A stretch of 64,000 bases of DNA from Caulobacter vibrioides (GCF_002858865.1 NZ_PJRR01000007.1:62001-126000), one strand, 5' to 3'. Positions 35,825 to 44,808 are shown, counted from the first letter of the stretch. A program made the numbers and translations. The notes: generated by a model from the sequence alone, not told the origin.

Positions 35825-36480
35825 CGGCGGCCCTCCGCGGCGCGGCGCTCAAGGCGCGTCTGGGCGGCGGCCAGGATCGTGGAGAGGATCCAGTAGATCG
35901 CCGCTGCGGCCAGATACAGGGTGAAGATCTCGTAGGTCCGCGCGGTGATCAGCTGCGCCTGGCGGAAGAGTTCCGGCACCTGGATCGTGGCGGCCAGTGA
36001 GGTGTCCTTGACCAGGCTGATGAAGCTGTTCGACAGCGGCGCGACGGCGGTGCGCGCGGCCTGGGGCAGGATCACCCGGCGCAGGGTTTGGCCCCGGCTC
36101 ATGCCCAGCACGCTGGCGGCTTCCCACTGACCCTTGTCGACGGCTGCGATGGCGCTGCGCAGGATCTCGCAGCTGTAGGCGGCCACGTTCAGTGAAAAGC
36201 CGATCCCGGCGGCGACCAGCGGCGGCATCTCCAGACCGAATTGCGGCAGGCCGTAATAGATCAGGAAGAGCTGCACCAGGAGCGGCGTGCCGCGAAACGC
36301 CGAGACATAGACGCCGGCGGGCCAGCGGAGCAGCGCCGAACGCGACAGGCGCATCAAGGCCAGCAAGAAACCGAGGACCACCCCGATGCTCATGCCGGTG
36401 ACGCTAAGGACGATCGTGTAGCCCGCGCCCTTCAACAGGAGCGGTGCGGACTGGCGCAGCAGGTCGAGGCCGGTATCCAT
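35821..36480 (-). CDS. Polar amino acid ABC transporter, permease
   Basis: The 219-aa membrane protein is of HisMQ type, with about five membrane segments. The EAA-loop region is seen in EAASVLGMSRGQTLRRVILPQAARTAVAPL, the coupling site for the ATPase. A single permease gene is present, implying a homodimeric channel. It starts 4 bases after the binding-protein gene. Confidence 0.92.
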   Translation of the reverse strand: MDTGLDLLRQSAPLLLKGAGYTIVLSVTGMSIGVVLGFLLALMRLSRSALLRWPAGVYVSAFRGTPLLVQLFLIYYGLPQFGLEMPPLVAAGIGFSLNVAAYSCEILRSAIAAVDKGQWEAASVLGMSRGQTLRRVILPQAARTAVAPLSNSFISLVKDTSLAATIQVPELFRQAQLITARTYEIFTLYLAAAAIYWILSTILAAAQTRLERRAAEGRR

Positions 36481-36484
36481 GGCG

Positions 36485-37270
36485 CTATTGGGTGACGTCC
36501 ATGCCGAACCACTGCTGCGAGATGGCGGCCAGCTTGCCGTTGGCGCGCAAGGCGTTGATCGCCTGGTTGATCACGACCTTCAGGGCCGGATCCTTCTTCA
36601 TGGCCACGCCAGAGCCTTGCGCGGCGAACGGCTGGCCTGAGGCGACGAACTCCGGCGAGGTCTTCACGAAGTCGGCGGCGACAAGGCGGTCGTTCAGAAC
36701 AGCGTCGATTCGGCCCGCACGCAGGTCCTGATACTTGGTCGGATCATCGTCATAGGTCCGGACGTCTGCGGTCGGCACATTGGCGCGAAGCCACTGCTCG
36801 TAGTTCGTGCCAAGGCCCACGCCCACCTTTTTGCCGGTCAGGCCCTCGGGCCCGGTCGGGGCGGGCTTACCCTTCAGTGCGATGATCTGGATGCCCGAGA
36901 CGGTGTAGGGTTCGGAGAAGTCGTACTTGGCCTGACGATCAGGGGTGATGGTGATCTGGTTGATCACCACGTCGATGCGGCCCGACTCCAGCGAGCCCAG
37001 CAGGCCGGCGAACGGCGCCGGGCTGAACTCGGCCTTTACGCCCAGTTGCTCAGCCAGGGCCTTGGCGAAATCGACCTCAAAGCCCGCCAGTTGCCCGGAC
37101 TTGTCCTGGAAATTGAAGGGCGGGTAGGTGCCTTCCAGTCCGACGCGCAGCTTGCCCGACGCCTTGATCCGGTCCCACCCGCTGGCCCCCGCGTCCGGCT
37201 TCTTGCCGCACGCGGCGAGCAGGGCGAGGCCAAGGCCGGAGAGGACAGCGCGGCGGGCAGGGAATCGCAT
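36485..37270 (-). CDS. Amino acid ABC transporter, substrate-binding lipoprotein
   Basis: The start at 37270 gives 261 aa with a lipoprotein signal (LALLAAC lipobox, Cys ~19). The type II binding-protein fold is indicated by GKLRVGLEGTYPPFNFQD, LAGFEVDFAKALAEQLGV, VINQITITPDRQAKYDFSEPYTVSG and a C-terminal INQAINALRANGKLAAIS. The family binds polar amino acids such as cystine or glutamine; the ligand is not fixed by the sequence. It leads the three-gene transporter operon. Confidence 0.92.
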   Translation of the reverse strand: MRFPARRAVLSGLGLALLAACGKKPDAGASGWDRIKASGKLRVGLEGTYPPFNFQDKSGQLAGFEVDFAKALAEQLGVKAEFSPAPFAGLLGSLESGRIDVVINQITITPDRQAKYDFSEPYTVSGIQIIALKGKPAPTGPEGLTGKKVGVGLGTNYEQWLRANVPTADVRTYDDDPTKYQDLRAGRIDAVLNDRLVAADFVKTSPEFVASGQPFAAQGSGVAMKKDPALKVVINQAINALRANGKLAAISQQWFGMDVTQ

Positions 37271-37377
37271 CGAACAGACCTTACGGCGAAACAATCTCGC
37301 GCATTTCTATACAGGCGCACGCGGTCCGCTAGCCCGTAGATGGCGAAAGGGGCGGGGTGTTCCGCCGCTGGTCTCGA

Positions 37378-38493
37378 TCAACGCTTACGGACGAACACTG
37401 TGCCGGCCGAATAGCCGGCGCCGAAGCTGCAGATCAGGCCCGTCTCGCCCGGCGCGAAGTCGTCGTTGGCCGAGTGGAAGGCGATGATCGATCCGGCCGA
37501 GCTGGTATTGGCGTACTCGTCCAGGATGATGACGTTTTCGCCCGGGGCCGGGTCGCGGCCCAGCACCTTGCGGCCGATCATCTCGTTCATGTTGATGTTG
37601 GCCTGGTGCAGCCACAGGCGCTTGAGGCCGGTCGGATCGACGCCCAGGTCCTTGGCGTGCTCGACGATCATCTCGCTCACCATCGGCACCACCTCGCGGA
37701 ACACCTTGCGGCCTTCCTGAACGAACAGCTTGTCCTTGGCGCCGACCCCTTCCGGCGCGGCGCGGTTCAGGAAGCCGAAGTTGTTGCGGATGTTGTTGGA
37801 GAACTGGGTCTTCAGACGGGTGCCGACGATCTCCCAGCCGCCTTGCGCCTGGTCGGCGTCCTCGATGATCACTGCCGTGGCGACGTCGCCGAAGATGAAG
37901 TGGCTGTCGCGATCCTGGAAGTTCAGGTGGCCCGAGCAGATCTCGGGATTGACCATCAGCACCGCCTTGGCGCTGCCGGTCGTGATGAAGTCGGCGGCGG
38001 TCTTGATGCCGAAGGTCGCCGAGGAGCACGCCACGTTCATGTCAAAGGCGAAGCCCTCGATCCCCAGAGCCTGCTGCACCTCGATCGCCATGGCCGGATA
38101 GGCGCGCTGCATGTTCGAGGCCGCGCAGATCACCGCGCCGATCTCTGACACCGGCTTGCCCCAGCGGGCGATCGCCTGCTTGGCGGCTTCGACGGCCATT
38201 TCGGCCAGGATCGAGATTTCCTCATTAGGGCGCTCGGGGAGGATCGGGCGCATGATCTCCGGATCGATGATCCCGCTCTTGTCCATCACGAAGCGCGACT
38301 TGATGCCCGAAGCCTTCTCGATGAACTCGGGCGAGGAGGGGGCCAGGGCGACGACCTCGCCGGCCGCGATGGCCTCGGCGTTGGCGGCGTTGAAGCGCTC
38401 GACGAAGGTGTTGAAAGCCTCGACCAACTCGGCGTTCGAGATGCTGTGAGGCGGGGTGTACAGCCCCGTGGCGGCGATGACGGCTTGCGGCAA
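37378..38493 (-). CDS. Beta-ketoacyl-ACP synthase III-like enzyme
   Basis: A TTG at 38493 (before PQAVIAATGLYTPP) gives 371 aa, the normal length of this FabH-like subfamily; a GTG at 38556 would add 21 residues without conserved character. The Cys-His-Asn triad is visible in NVACSSATFG, WLHQANINMNEM and YANTSSAGSI. It has an insertion of ~30 residues near the N-terminus (VERFNAANAEAIAAGE) absent from housekeeping FabH. It stands alone, so a role in a special acyl chain or secondary lipid is likely. Confidence 0.82.
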   Translation of the reverse strand: MPQAVIAATGLYTPPHSISNAELVEAFNTFVERFNAANAEAIAAGEVVALAPSSPEFIEKASGIKSRFVMDKSGIIDPEIMRPILPERPNEEISILAEMAVEAAKQAIARWGKPVSEIGAVICAASNMQRAYPAMAIEVQQALGIEGFAFDMNVACSSATFGIKTAADFITTGSAKAVLMVNPEICSGHLNFQDRDSHFIFGDVATAVIIEDADQAQGGWEIVGTRLKTQFSNNIRNNFGFLNRAAPEGVGAKDKLFVQEGRKVFREVVPMVSEMIVEHAKDLGVDPTGLKRLWLHQANINMNEMIGRKVLGRDPAPGENVIILDEYANTSSAGSIIAFHSANDDFAPGETGLICSFGAGYSAGTVFVRKR

Positions 38494-38760
38494 GACGACG
38501 GTCCCGATGATACGCGCGGACCTCGCTGCAGAAGAGACGGGTCCGCGTTCTGACACTTGTTTGAACCCGTAGATAGCACGGTTGGCGGTCTCGTCACCCT
38601 CCTCGAGCGTCTGGCTGTCATCCCCGGGGGGCGGACTTGGCTCGCCGGGGCCGGCGCCCGCGCCTTGCGCCTTTCACCGAGGCTGGGGCGTTCACGGCTT
38701 GACGACCGTCCCCCGGTCGTCAATCTGAACGGCAATAAGTTACGGGGGGATGCGTCGGTC

Positions 38761-39144
38761 TTGGACAAGGCGCTGTTGATTCAATTGGGCGGCTCGGTCG
38801 TGGCCGTGGCGCTTCTGGTGGCGTTCGCCGGCTGGCTGGGCGTGGCCCGCGCCACGCCGCCCCTGGACCCCGCCGCGGCCAAGGCGCTGCTCGATATCGA
38901 GTTCCCCGACCATCAGCCCCAGGCCACCTGGATCGCGGCCGATGGGGCGGGCGTGATCGCGCGGGATGGGGACCTCGCGCTGGTCCTCTACAAGCGCGGC
39001 GACGGCTATGTCGCCCGAGACCTGCCCTGGAGCGCCGTTGCGGCGCTGAAGCCGGCCGCTGGACGCCTGACCGTTCGTGTCTCCGACGCTCGTCCCACCT
39101 TCGCCGTCAATGACGATGTCTGGCCGCCGAAAGAGCTCGCCTGA
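38761..39144 (+). CDS. Small single-pass membrane protein, unknown function
   Basis: The 127-aa product starts at TTG 38761, preceded by the G-rich run GGGGGGA; earlier in-frame sequence is Arg/Gly-rich and reads like non-coding DNA. One membrane segment (~8-28, SVVAVALLVAFAGWLGVA) is followed by a soluble beta-rich domain (WIAADGAGVIARDGDLALVLY). Its stop TGA overlaps the ATG of the desaturase-family gene, so the two are coupled. Function unknown. Confidence 0.65.
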   Translation: MDKALLIQLGGSVVAVALLVAFAGWLGVARATPPLDPAAAKALLDIEFPDHQPQATWIAADGAGVIARDGDLALVLYKRGDGYVARDLPWSAVAALKPAAGRLTVRVSDARPTFAVNDDVWPPKELA

Positions 39145-40046
39145 TGCTGAAAGCCCCCTTCGATCCCGTCCAACTGGCGATCCCGTTTTTCGTCCTCGCC
39201 ATCGTGCTGGAGATCCTGCTCGGCCGCTTTGGCAAGGCCAAGGCCAACTATGAGACGCGCGACACCGCCATGTCGCTCAGCATGGGCCTGGGCAGCACCA
39301 TCGCCGGCGTGCTGTTCGGCGGCGTGATCTTCGCGGCTACGGTCTGGGTCTATGAGCATCGGCTGTTCACGATCCCGATGACCGCGGTCTGGGCCTGGGT
39401 CGCGGTCTTCTTCCTGGAGGACCTGACCTATTACTGGTTCCACCGCATCGCCCACGAGCGCCGGTTCTGGTGGGCCAGCCACGTCAATCACCACACCTCG
39501 ACCCACTACAACCTGTCGACCGCGCTGCGTCAGACCTGGACCGGCGGCGTGGCCGGGACCTGGCTCTTGTGGCTGCCGCTGGTGTTTTTCGGCTTCCCGC
39601 CGGCGATGGTGGCGATCCAGAAGGGGATCAGCCTCGTCTACCAGTTCTGGATCCACACCGAGGCGGTGAGGCGCATGCCGCGCTGGTTCGAGGCGGTGTT
39701 CAACACGCCCTCGCATCACCGCGTCCACCACGCCCGCAACCCGCGCTATCTGGACGCCAACTACGCCGGCATCCTGATCATCTGGGACCGCCTGTTCGGC
39801 ACCTTCATCCCCGAGGTCGACGAGGAGCCCTGCCGCTATGGCACGGTGAAGAACCTGGGCAACTTCAACCTGTTGCACAACGTCTTCCACGAGTGGGTCG
39901 GCATCGCCAAGGATGTGGCGGGCTCGAAGTCGCCGAAGGAGGCGATCGGCTACGTGTTCGGCCCGCCCGGCTGGAGCCCGGACGGCTCGCGGGAGACCTC
40001 GCATACGCTGAAGGCGAAGTGGCGGGCGCGGGTAGGGGGCGAGTAG
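39144..40046 (+). CDS. Sterol desaturase / fatty acid hydroxylase family protein
   Basis: The 300-aa integral membrane di-iron enzyme carries the histidine boxes WFHRIAHE, HVNHHTS and HHRVHHARN in the order and spacing of this family. Several membrane segments precede them. Bacterial members hydroxylate lipids or carotenoids or cleave ether lipids; the substrate here is unknown. It is translationally coupled to the small membrane protein before it. Confidence 0.9.
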   Translation: MLKAPFDPVQLAIPFFVLAIVLEILLGRFGKAKANYETRDTAMSLSMGLGSTIAGVLFGGVIFAATVWVYEHRLFTIPMTAVWAWVAVFFLEDLTYYWFHRIAHERRFWWASHVNHHTSTHYNLSTALRQTWTGGVAGTWLLWLPLVFFGFPPAMVAIQKGISLVYQFWIHTEAVRRMPRWFEAVFNTPSHHRVHHARNPRYLDANYAGILIIWDRLFGTFIPEVDEEPCRYGTVKNLGNFNLLHNVFHEWVGIAKDVAGSKSPKEAIGYVFGPPGWSPDGSRETSHTLKAKWRARVGGE

Positions 40047-40116
40047 CGGTCGGCTCCTCCAAACCGACCCCATCGGCTATGACGATGGCCTCAACTGGTA
40101 CGCCCATGTAGGCAAT

Positions 40117-40226
40117 GGAATTACGGTGACAGTGCAAATAGCTACCAACAACCTTATGCAGCGCAGGCCCGCGCTTGGCCTAGCGTCCAATTAGTGCACT
40201 GTCACCGTAACACCACCGTAACACCA
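40117..40226. repeat. Inverted pair of TGCACTGTCACCGT elements (REP/BIME-like)
   Basis: An element in minus orientation (40117-40135, ending ACGGTGACAGTGCA) faces a plus copy (40190-40226, beginning ATTAGTGCACTGTCACCGT) across ~55 bases. The plus copy is followed by a second CACCGTAACACCA unit. The same core occurs beside the RAYT gene at 41084 and 41815, so these are probably its REP substrates. Confidence 0.7.
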
Positions 40227-40256
40227 AGTTGTCTTAACGGGAAAGGTGAGGTTCTA

Positions 40257-40799
40257 ATGAATGTTGGAAATGAAGATGGAACTATAAGTTTAGTCGACAT
40301 TCCTGACGCGATAAACCCCGCCACAGGGGTACTTAAAAGCCTATATGTTCCTAGATTTAGCGCGCTCAACGCCGCCAAGATGGATTTCTGCCCATTTCCC
40401 GAAGATGGCTGGATTTGGTATGCGCAGGATATTTACAATTACCTTTCTTCAATAAATCCTTCGGGTGTCATTTTCATTGTATGTGAAATTGACGATCAAG
40501 AGTTAGGAATGGAATCTCCACTTCAATTCAAGAATTGCTACGAAATAAAATTTCCATATGTGGAAGATTTCGTATACGCGGACCTTCATGGGCGATATGT
40601 TGCTGTATCCACAGATGGATCTATCGTTATATGTATCGATTACACTGATTTTAGTATGATATTGTATAAAGACGAACTAAATATATTTTGCGACAATGTT
40701 AAAATGTGGCCGTATGGCCTAGTTGATTACATCTCTGAATGCGAGAATGAATATTCTAGAGAATTCTTTGTGAAGTTAATGAATATTTACAAGAGATGA
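40257..40799 (+). CDS. AT-rich orphan protein of unknown function
   Basis: The 180-aa product starts at ATG 40257 after a Shine-Dalgarno-like AAAGGTGAGG. Codon use is strikingly AT-rich (many ATA, TTA and AAT codons) against the GC-rich chromosome, so it is foreign. The protein is acidic, soluble and rich in beta strands (GVIFIVCEIDD, YVAVSTDGSIVICIDY). It has no signal peptide. Its size, acidity and isolation resemble immunity or SMI1-like proteins, but I see no diagnostic motif. It is flanked by REP-like elements and an IS fragment. Confidence 0.75.
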   Translation: MNVGNEDGTISLVDIPDAINPATGVLKSLYVPRFSALNAAKMDFCPFPEDGWIWYAQDIYNYLSSINPSGVIFIVCEIDDQELGMESPLQFKNCYEIKFPYVEDFVYADLHGRYVAVSTDGSIVICIDYTDFSMILYKDELNIFCDNVKMWPYGLVDYISECENEYSREFFVKLMNIYKR

Positions 40800-40893
40800 T
40801 GGCGGTCTCGGGCATTGGTGCTGTCAATTTAATGACTTCCGGTCCCGGAATTCTGGGCTGAATACAGTTCGTTGCGGCGGTCAGGAGCGCCCG

Positions 40894-41034
40894 ATGCGTG
40901 CCTTGTCCTTCAAACGGTATCGGTTCCCGGCCGAGGTCATCCAGCACGCCGTGTGGCTCTACTTTCGCTTCACCCTGAGCTTCCGTGATATCGAGGAACT
41001 GCTCGCGCAGCGCGGGATAGAGGTCAGCTGGTGA
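40894..41034 (+). pseudogene. Truncated IS6-family transposase (N-terminal fragment)
   Basis: A 46-residue frame (FKRYRFPAEVIQHAVWLYFR, then LSFRDIEELLAQRGIEVSW) matches the start of IS6-type transposases and stops at a TGA at 41032-41034. The DDE catalytic domain is absent. The sequence 40800-40893 upstream may be the remnant of the left end. It records an older insertion between the orphan gene and the RAYT. Confidence 0.75.
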
Positions 41035-41083
41035 AACGGGGACACGCACTCTTTTTGGCGCGGTCCGCGTCTGAAAATTGAAA

Positions 41084-41116
41084 GGATTACGGGATTACGG
41101 TGACAGTGCACTAATT
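41084..41116. repeat. REP-like element, left side of the RAYT gene
   Basis: A minus-orientation copy with a doubled GGATTACG unit followed by GTGACAGTGCACTAATT. It faces the plus copy at 41815, so the two bracket the transposase gene as inverted repeats. Confidence 0.7.
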
Positions 41117-41148
41117 GACGCCCCACCGTCCCCATGTGAGCCTCGCCC

Positions 41149-41814
41149 ATGGCCCGGCTCGCCCGCACGGTTTTCGAAGGTGTTCCCCACCATGTGACCC
41201 AGCGGGGCAATGGTCGGGCGCAGACGTTCTTCAGCGACGCCGACTATCAGCTCTATCGCGACCTGCTTGCCGAGAACGCCGTCAAGGCGAATGTCGAGGT
41301 CTGGGGCTGGGTCCTGATGCCCAATCACGTCCACCTCATCCTGGTTCCATCCGATCCCGACGGTCTGCGCCGCTGCCTGGCCCCGACCCATCGCCGCTAT
41401 GCCGGCGTCATCCATGCGCGCGAGAAGCGCACCGGCCACTTCTGGCAAGGTCGCTTCGGCTGTGTGCCGATGGATGAGGCGCATCTGGGCGCGGCCCTGC
41501 GCTATGTGGCGCTCAACCCTGTGCGGGCGCGGTTGGTCGACCGGGCTGAGGATTGGCGCTGGTCGAGCCTGCACGCCTGCCTTGACCCCGCCCGGGGCGA
41601 CGGCCTGACCCGCACCGAGCCGGTGCTGTCGCGCTATCCCGACTTCGCCGCGATGCTCGCCGATGGCGAGGACGAGGCGGGGTCTGTGGCGCTGCGTCGC
41701 GCGGAGACCATCGGCCGGCCGGTGGGGGAGGCGGTCTTTCTTGAGGATCTGGAGCGCCGCTCAGGCCGCTCGCTCAGTCCCGCCAAGCGGGGGCGCAAGC
41801 CGAAGCAGAATTGA
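41149..41814 (+). CDS. REP-associated tyrosine transposase (RAYT, Y1/HUH type)
   Basis: The 221-aa protein has the RAYT signature: GVPHHVTQRGNGRAQTFFSD at the N-terminus, the HUH motif in MPNHVHLIL (His-Val-His, ~58-66) and YVALNPVRARLVDRAEDWRWSS. The Tyr nucleophile is probably Y83 or the YVALNP tyrosine. RAYTs process single-stranded REP sequences; most are single-copy domesticated genes. The reading frame is intact, and its stop codon is followed directly by a REP-like element, with an inverted copy 32 bases before the start. Confidence 0.9.
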   Translation: MARLARTVFEGVPHHVTQRGNGRAQTFFSDADYQLYRDLLAENAVKANVEVWGWVLMPNHVHLILVPSDPDGLRRCLAPTHRRYAGVIHAREKRTGHFWQGRFGCVPMDEAHLGAALRYVALNPVRARLVDRAEDWRWSSLHACLDPARGDGLTRTEPVLSRYPDFAAMLADGEDEAGSVALRRAETIGRPVGEAVFLEDLERRSGRSLSPAKRGRKPKQN

Positions 41815-41850
41815 GTGCACTGTCACCGTTTTCCACTGTCACCGTTTTCC
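41815..41850. repeat. REP-like element, right side of the RAYT gene, doubled
   Basis: GTGCACTGTCACCGTTTTCC begins at the base after the transposase stop codon. A second CACTGTCACCGTTTTCC follows at once. It is in inverted orientation to the element at 41084. Confidence 0.7.
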
Positions 41851-41876
41851 AGGCCGCCGAAACGCCCGTAATCGCC

Positions 41877-41909
41877 CTGTAATTCCACTGTAATCTCACT
41901 GTAATCCCA
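41877..41909. repeat. Three tandem 11-bp repeats (CTGTAATNYCA)
   Basis: CTGTAATTCCA, CTGTAATCTCA and CTGTAATCCCA follow without gaps. The unit resembles the CGTAATCC tail of the neighbouring REP-like elements, so it may be a decayed or amplified tail of one. Confidence 0.65.
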
Positions 41910-42028
41910 GCCGCATTGTCACCGGTTACCTCGCATGGTTGGTTCACGAAACACCGGCTCGAGGAAGACGAGGCTCATGAGCCGGCTCACGAACTTGGCT
42001 GTGGGCTCGTCAAGGAAACCGATCGCCT

Positions 42029-43012
42029 ATGAGGCCCTCTCGCCGAGCGTTGATCACCACGGCCCTGGCGGCCCCTCTCGCGGCCTGTGTCCAGGAGATC
42101 GGCGAACGGCCGTTGCGCGTGTCCGATACGCACCCGGCTGGCTATCCCACGGTCGCGGCCGTCGCCGAGATGGGGCGGCTCCTGGCCGAGCGGACCAAAG
42201 GTCGACTGCGCTTCGCGATGTATCCTGGCGGACAGCTGGGCGAGGAGATCGACACGCTGGAGATCACCATATTCGGCGGGCTGGACCTCAATCGGGTGAA
42301 TCTCGCGGCCTTGAACTCGATCGCAGCCGAGACGATTGTGCCATCGCTGCCCTTCCTGTTCCGGTCCAAGGCCCACATGCGTGCTGCGCTGGACGGCCCG
42401 CCCGGGCGGGCGATCCTGGACAGTCTTGAGCCGCATGGACTGATCGGTCTTGCCTTCTACGACTCCGGCGAGCGCAGTTTCTACAACACGCGGGGGCCGA
42501 TCCGCACGCCCGCCGACCTGGCGGGGCTCAAGCTGAGGGTTCAGAGCTCGGACCTGTTCGTCGCTCTCGTTCAGGCCATGGGCGGCGACCCTACGCCCAT
42601 GTCCTACGGGGAGGTCTATCAGGCCCTGGTCACCGGCGTCGTGGACGGCGCCGAGAACAATTGGCCCTCCTATGAGGACAGTCGCCACTTTGAAGTCGCC
42701 GGGTTCTACTCCCTGACCCGCCACGTCATGACGCCCGAGATCCTCGTCATGTCGGCCCGGACCTGGAATCGCCTCAGCGCCGAAGACCAGGCCGTCGTGC
42801 GCGACTGCGCCCGGCAGTCGGTGCCCTTCATGCGGGAGCTTTGGGACGCACGCGAGACGGCCGCTCGAGCGCGGGTAGCGGCGAAAGGCGTCCAGATCAA
42901 CGAGGTCGAGACCGCGCCGTTCCAGGCCCTGGTTGCACCGGTCTGGGACCGCTTCGCCCGAACAGCGCGCGCCCGCATGCTGGTCGATCAGATCAAGGCC
43001 ATACCCGGATGA
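42029..43012 (+). CDS. dctP: TRAP transporter, substrate-binding lipoprotein (DctP type)
   Basis: The 327-aa protein has a lipoprotein signal (ALAAPLAAC lipobox, Cys ~20). Family segments are LRVSDTHPAGYPTVAAVAEM, GGQLGEEIDTLEI, the substrate-contacting Arg region LAGLKLRVQSSDLFVALVQAMGGDPTPMSYGEVYQAL and VVDGAENNWPSYE. It delivers a carboxylate or related anion to the DctQM permease. It overlaps dctQ by ATGA. Confidence 0.92.
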   Translation: MRPSRRALITTALAAPLAACVQEIGERPLRVSDTHPAGYPTVAAVAEMGRLLAERTKGRLRFAMYPGGQLGEEIDTLEITIFGGLDLNRVNLAALNSIAAETIVPSLPFLFRSKAHMRAALDGPPGRAILDSLEPHGLIGLAFYDSGERSFYNTRGPIRTPADLAGLKLRVQSSDLFVALVQAMGGDPTPMSYGEVYQALVTGVVDGAENNWPSYEDSRHFEVAGFYSLTRHVMTPEILVMSARTWNRLSAEDQAVVRDCARQSVPFMRELWDARETAARARVAAKGVQINEVETAPFQALVAPVWDRFARTARARMLVDQIKAIPG

Positions 43013-43503
43013 GCGCCCTGTCCTTCCTGTCGCGAATGATCAGCCGCGCCACCCTGATGCTCGCGGGTGTCGGCCTCTTGGCCATGACCTGCATCATCGG
43101 CTGGCAGGTGTTCGCCCGCTATGTGCTGAACGCCTCGCCCTCCTGGGCCGAGCAGTCGGCTCTCGTACTGTTGATCTGGTACGTCATGATCGCAGCCGCA
43201 GTGGGTGTGCGCGAGGGTTTCCATATCGCGCTGGAGCTGGGTGAGGACACCCTGTCCGCGCGCGCGAACCGTGTGGTGCGGATCGTCGCCATGATCGTGA
43301 CCCTCGCGTTCGGCGCCGCAATGGGCGTCTGGGGCGGGGAACTCGTCGCCCGGGTCTGGAGCCACGACATTCCAACATTGGGCCTGTCGCGCGGCTTCGC
43401 CTACCTACCGATGCCGATCGCGGGTTGGCTGATCGTCTTCTTCGCCGTCGAGCATCTGATCGCAGAGGCCCAAGGCAAGCGAGTGGAGCCCCTATGGCGC
43501 TGA
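43009..43503 (+). CDS. dctQ: TRAP transporter, small permease (DctQ)
   Basis: The 164-aa protein has four membrane segments and the family hallmark ARYVLNASPSWAEQSALVLLIW. It pairs with DctM to form the sodium-driven permease. It starts within the dctP stop (ATGA) and ends 10 bases inside dctM, so all three are coupled. Confidence 0.92.
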   Translation: MSALSFLSRMISRATLMLAGVGLLAMTCIIGWQVFARYVLNASPSWAEQSALVLLIWYVMIAAAVGVREGFHIALELGEDTLSARANRVVRIVAMIVTLAFGAAMGVWGGELVARVWSHDIPTLGLSRGFAYLPMPIAGWLIVFFAVEHLIAEAQGKRVEPLWR

Positions 43504-44777
43504 CTATCCTGATCGTATCCCTCTTCGTGCTGATGCTGCTGCGAGCCCCGGTCGCGGTCGCGCTGGGCGTGTCCAGCCTCCTGACCTTCCTGGTCATGGA
43601 CGTGCCGCCGGTCGTGGCCTTCCAGCAGATGTCGGCAGGCATCTCGACCTTCTCGCTGATGGCGATCCCGTTCTTCATCTTCGCCGGCGACCTGATGGCG
43701 CGGGCGGGTATCGCAGAGCGGCTCGTTCGCCTGGCGTCGGCCTGCCTGGGGAATGTGCGAGGCGGCCTCGGGCCCGTGAATGTCGGTGCGACCATGATGT
43801 TCTGCTCCATCTCGGGCTCGGCCGTCGCATCGGTTTCGGCCATGGGATCGACTCTGATCCCGATGATGCGGCGCGAAGGCTACGACGCCGACTATGCCGT
43901 CAACGTCACGACCTGCGCGGCCATCCTGGGCGTGCTGCTGCCGCCGTCGCACAACCTTATCCTCTATGCAGCGGTCAGCGGCGGAGCGTCGGTCTCGGTG
44001 TCAGAGCTCTTCCTGGCGGGCATCGTTCCGGGCGTCTTGACCGGCATCATCCTGGCGATCACGGCTTGGGTCGTAGCGGCGCGGCGCGGCTACCCCAGGG
44101 GCGTCTTTCCCGGTTGGAACGCCCTCGGACGCGCAGCAATCGCGGCCATCCCCGGACTGTTCACGGCGGTCATCATCTTCGGCGGGGTGCTGGGCGGCAT
44201 CTTCACACCGACCGAGAGCTCGGCTGTCGCCGTGATCTATACGGCAGTCATCGCCTTCTGCGTCTATCGCACCCTAGGCCTGCGCGACTTCGTTCAGGCG
44301 GCCCAGAACGCGGTCAAGACCACCGCCATGATCATGCTGATCATCGGCACGGCGGCGGCCTTCGGCTGGTTGCTGGCCATGAACGAGGCGCCTGCCCGCC
44401 TGGCCGAGGGCATGGCTTGGGTATCCGACAATCCGATCATCACCCTGCTGATGATCAATATCATCCTGCTGATCCTCGGCACCTTCATGGACATGGCCCC
44501 GCTGGTGATCATCACCACGCCCATCTTCCTGCCCATCGCCATGAACGCAGGCATGAGCCCGGTCCAGTTCGGCATCGTCATGATGCTGAACCAGGGGATA
44601 GGCTTGGTGACGCCACCGGTCGGAACAGTCCAGTTCGTCGGCTGCGCGATCGCCGGGATCAAGATCGAAGAGGTCATGAAGAGCATTTGGCCCTTCTACG
44701 GGGCGTTGATCCTGGCCTTGCTGGCCGTGACCTACATCCCGGCCGTAACGCTCTGGCTGCCCAGCGTCGCCGGCTGA
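43494..44777 (+). CDS. dctM: TRAP transporter, large permease (DctM)
   Basis: The 427-aa protein is highly hydrophobic with about 12 membrane segments. The family motif around SISGSAVASVSAMGSTLIPMM and a second half repeat with NQGIGLVTPPVGTVQFVG are present, including the Ser/Thr and Pro-rich sodium-site hairpins. The start at 43494 overlaps dctQ by 10 bases. The substrate is unknown. Confidence 0.93.
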   Translation: MALTILIVSLFVLMLLRAPVAVALGVSSLLTFLVMDVPPVVAFQQMSAGISTFSLMAIPFFIFAGDLMARAGIAERLVRLASACLGNVRGGLGPVNVGATMMFCSISGSAVASVSAMGSTLIPMMRREGYDADYAVNVTTCAAILGVLLPPSHNLILYAAVSGGASVSVSELFLAGIVPGVLTGIILAITAWVVAARRGYPRGVFPGWNALGRAAIAAIPGLFTAVIIFGGVLGGIFTPTESSAVAVIYTAVIAFCVYRTLGLRDFVQAAQNAVKTTAMIMLIIGTAAAFGWLLAMNEAPARLAEGMAWVSDNPIITLLMINIILLILGTFMDMAPLVIITTPIFLPIAMNAGMSPVQFGIVMMLNQGIGLVTPPVGTVQFVGCAIAGIKIEEVMKSIWPFYGALILALLAVTYIPAVTLWLPSVAG

Positions 44778-44808
44778 TGCGCCTCTTAAGGCGCGAGACG
44801 GACCGGAA

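Noticed and set aside
41877..41909. Possible CRISPR array
   Set aside because: The repeats are only 11 bases, have no spacers and no cas genes nearby. No CRISPR array was seen in the window.
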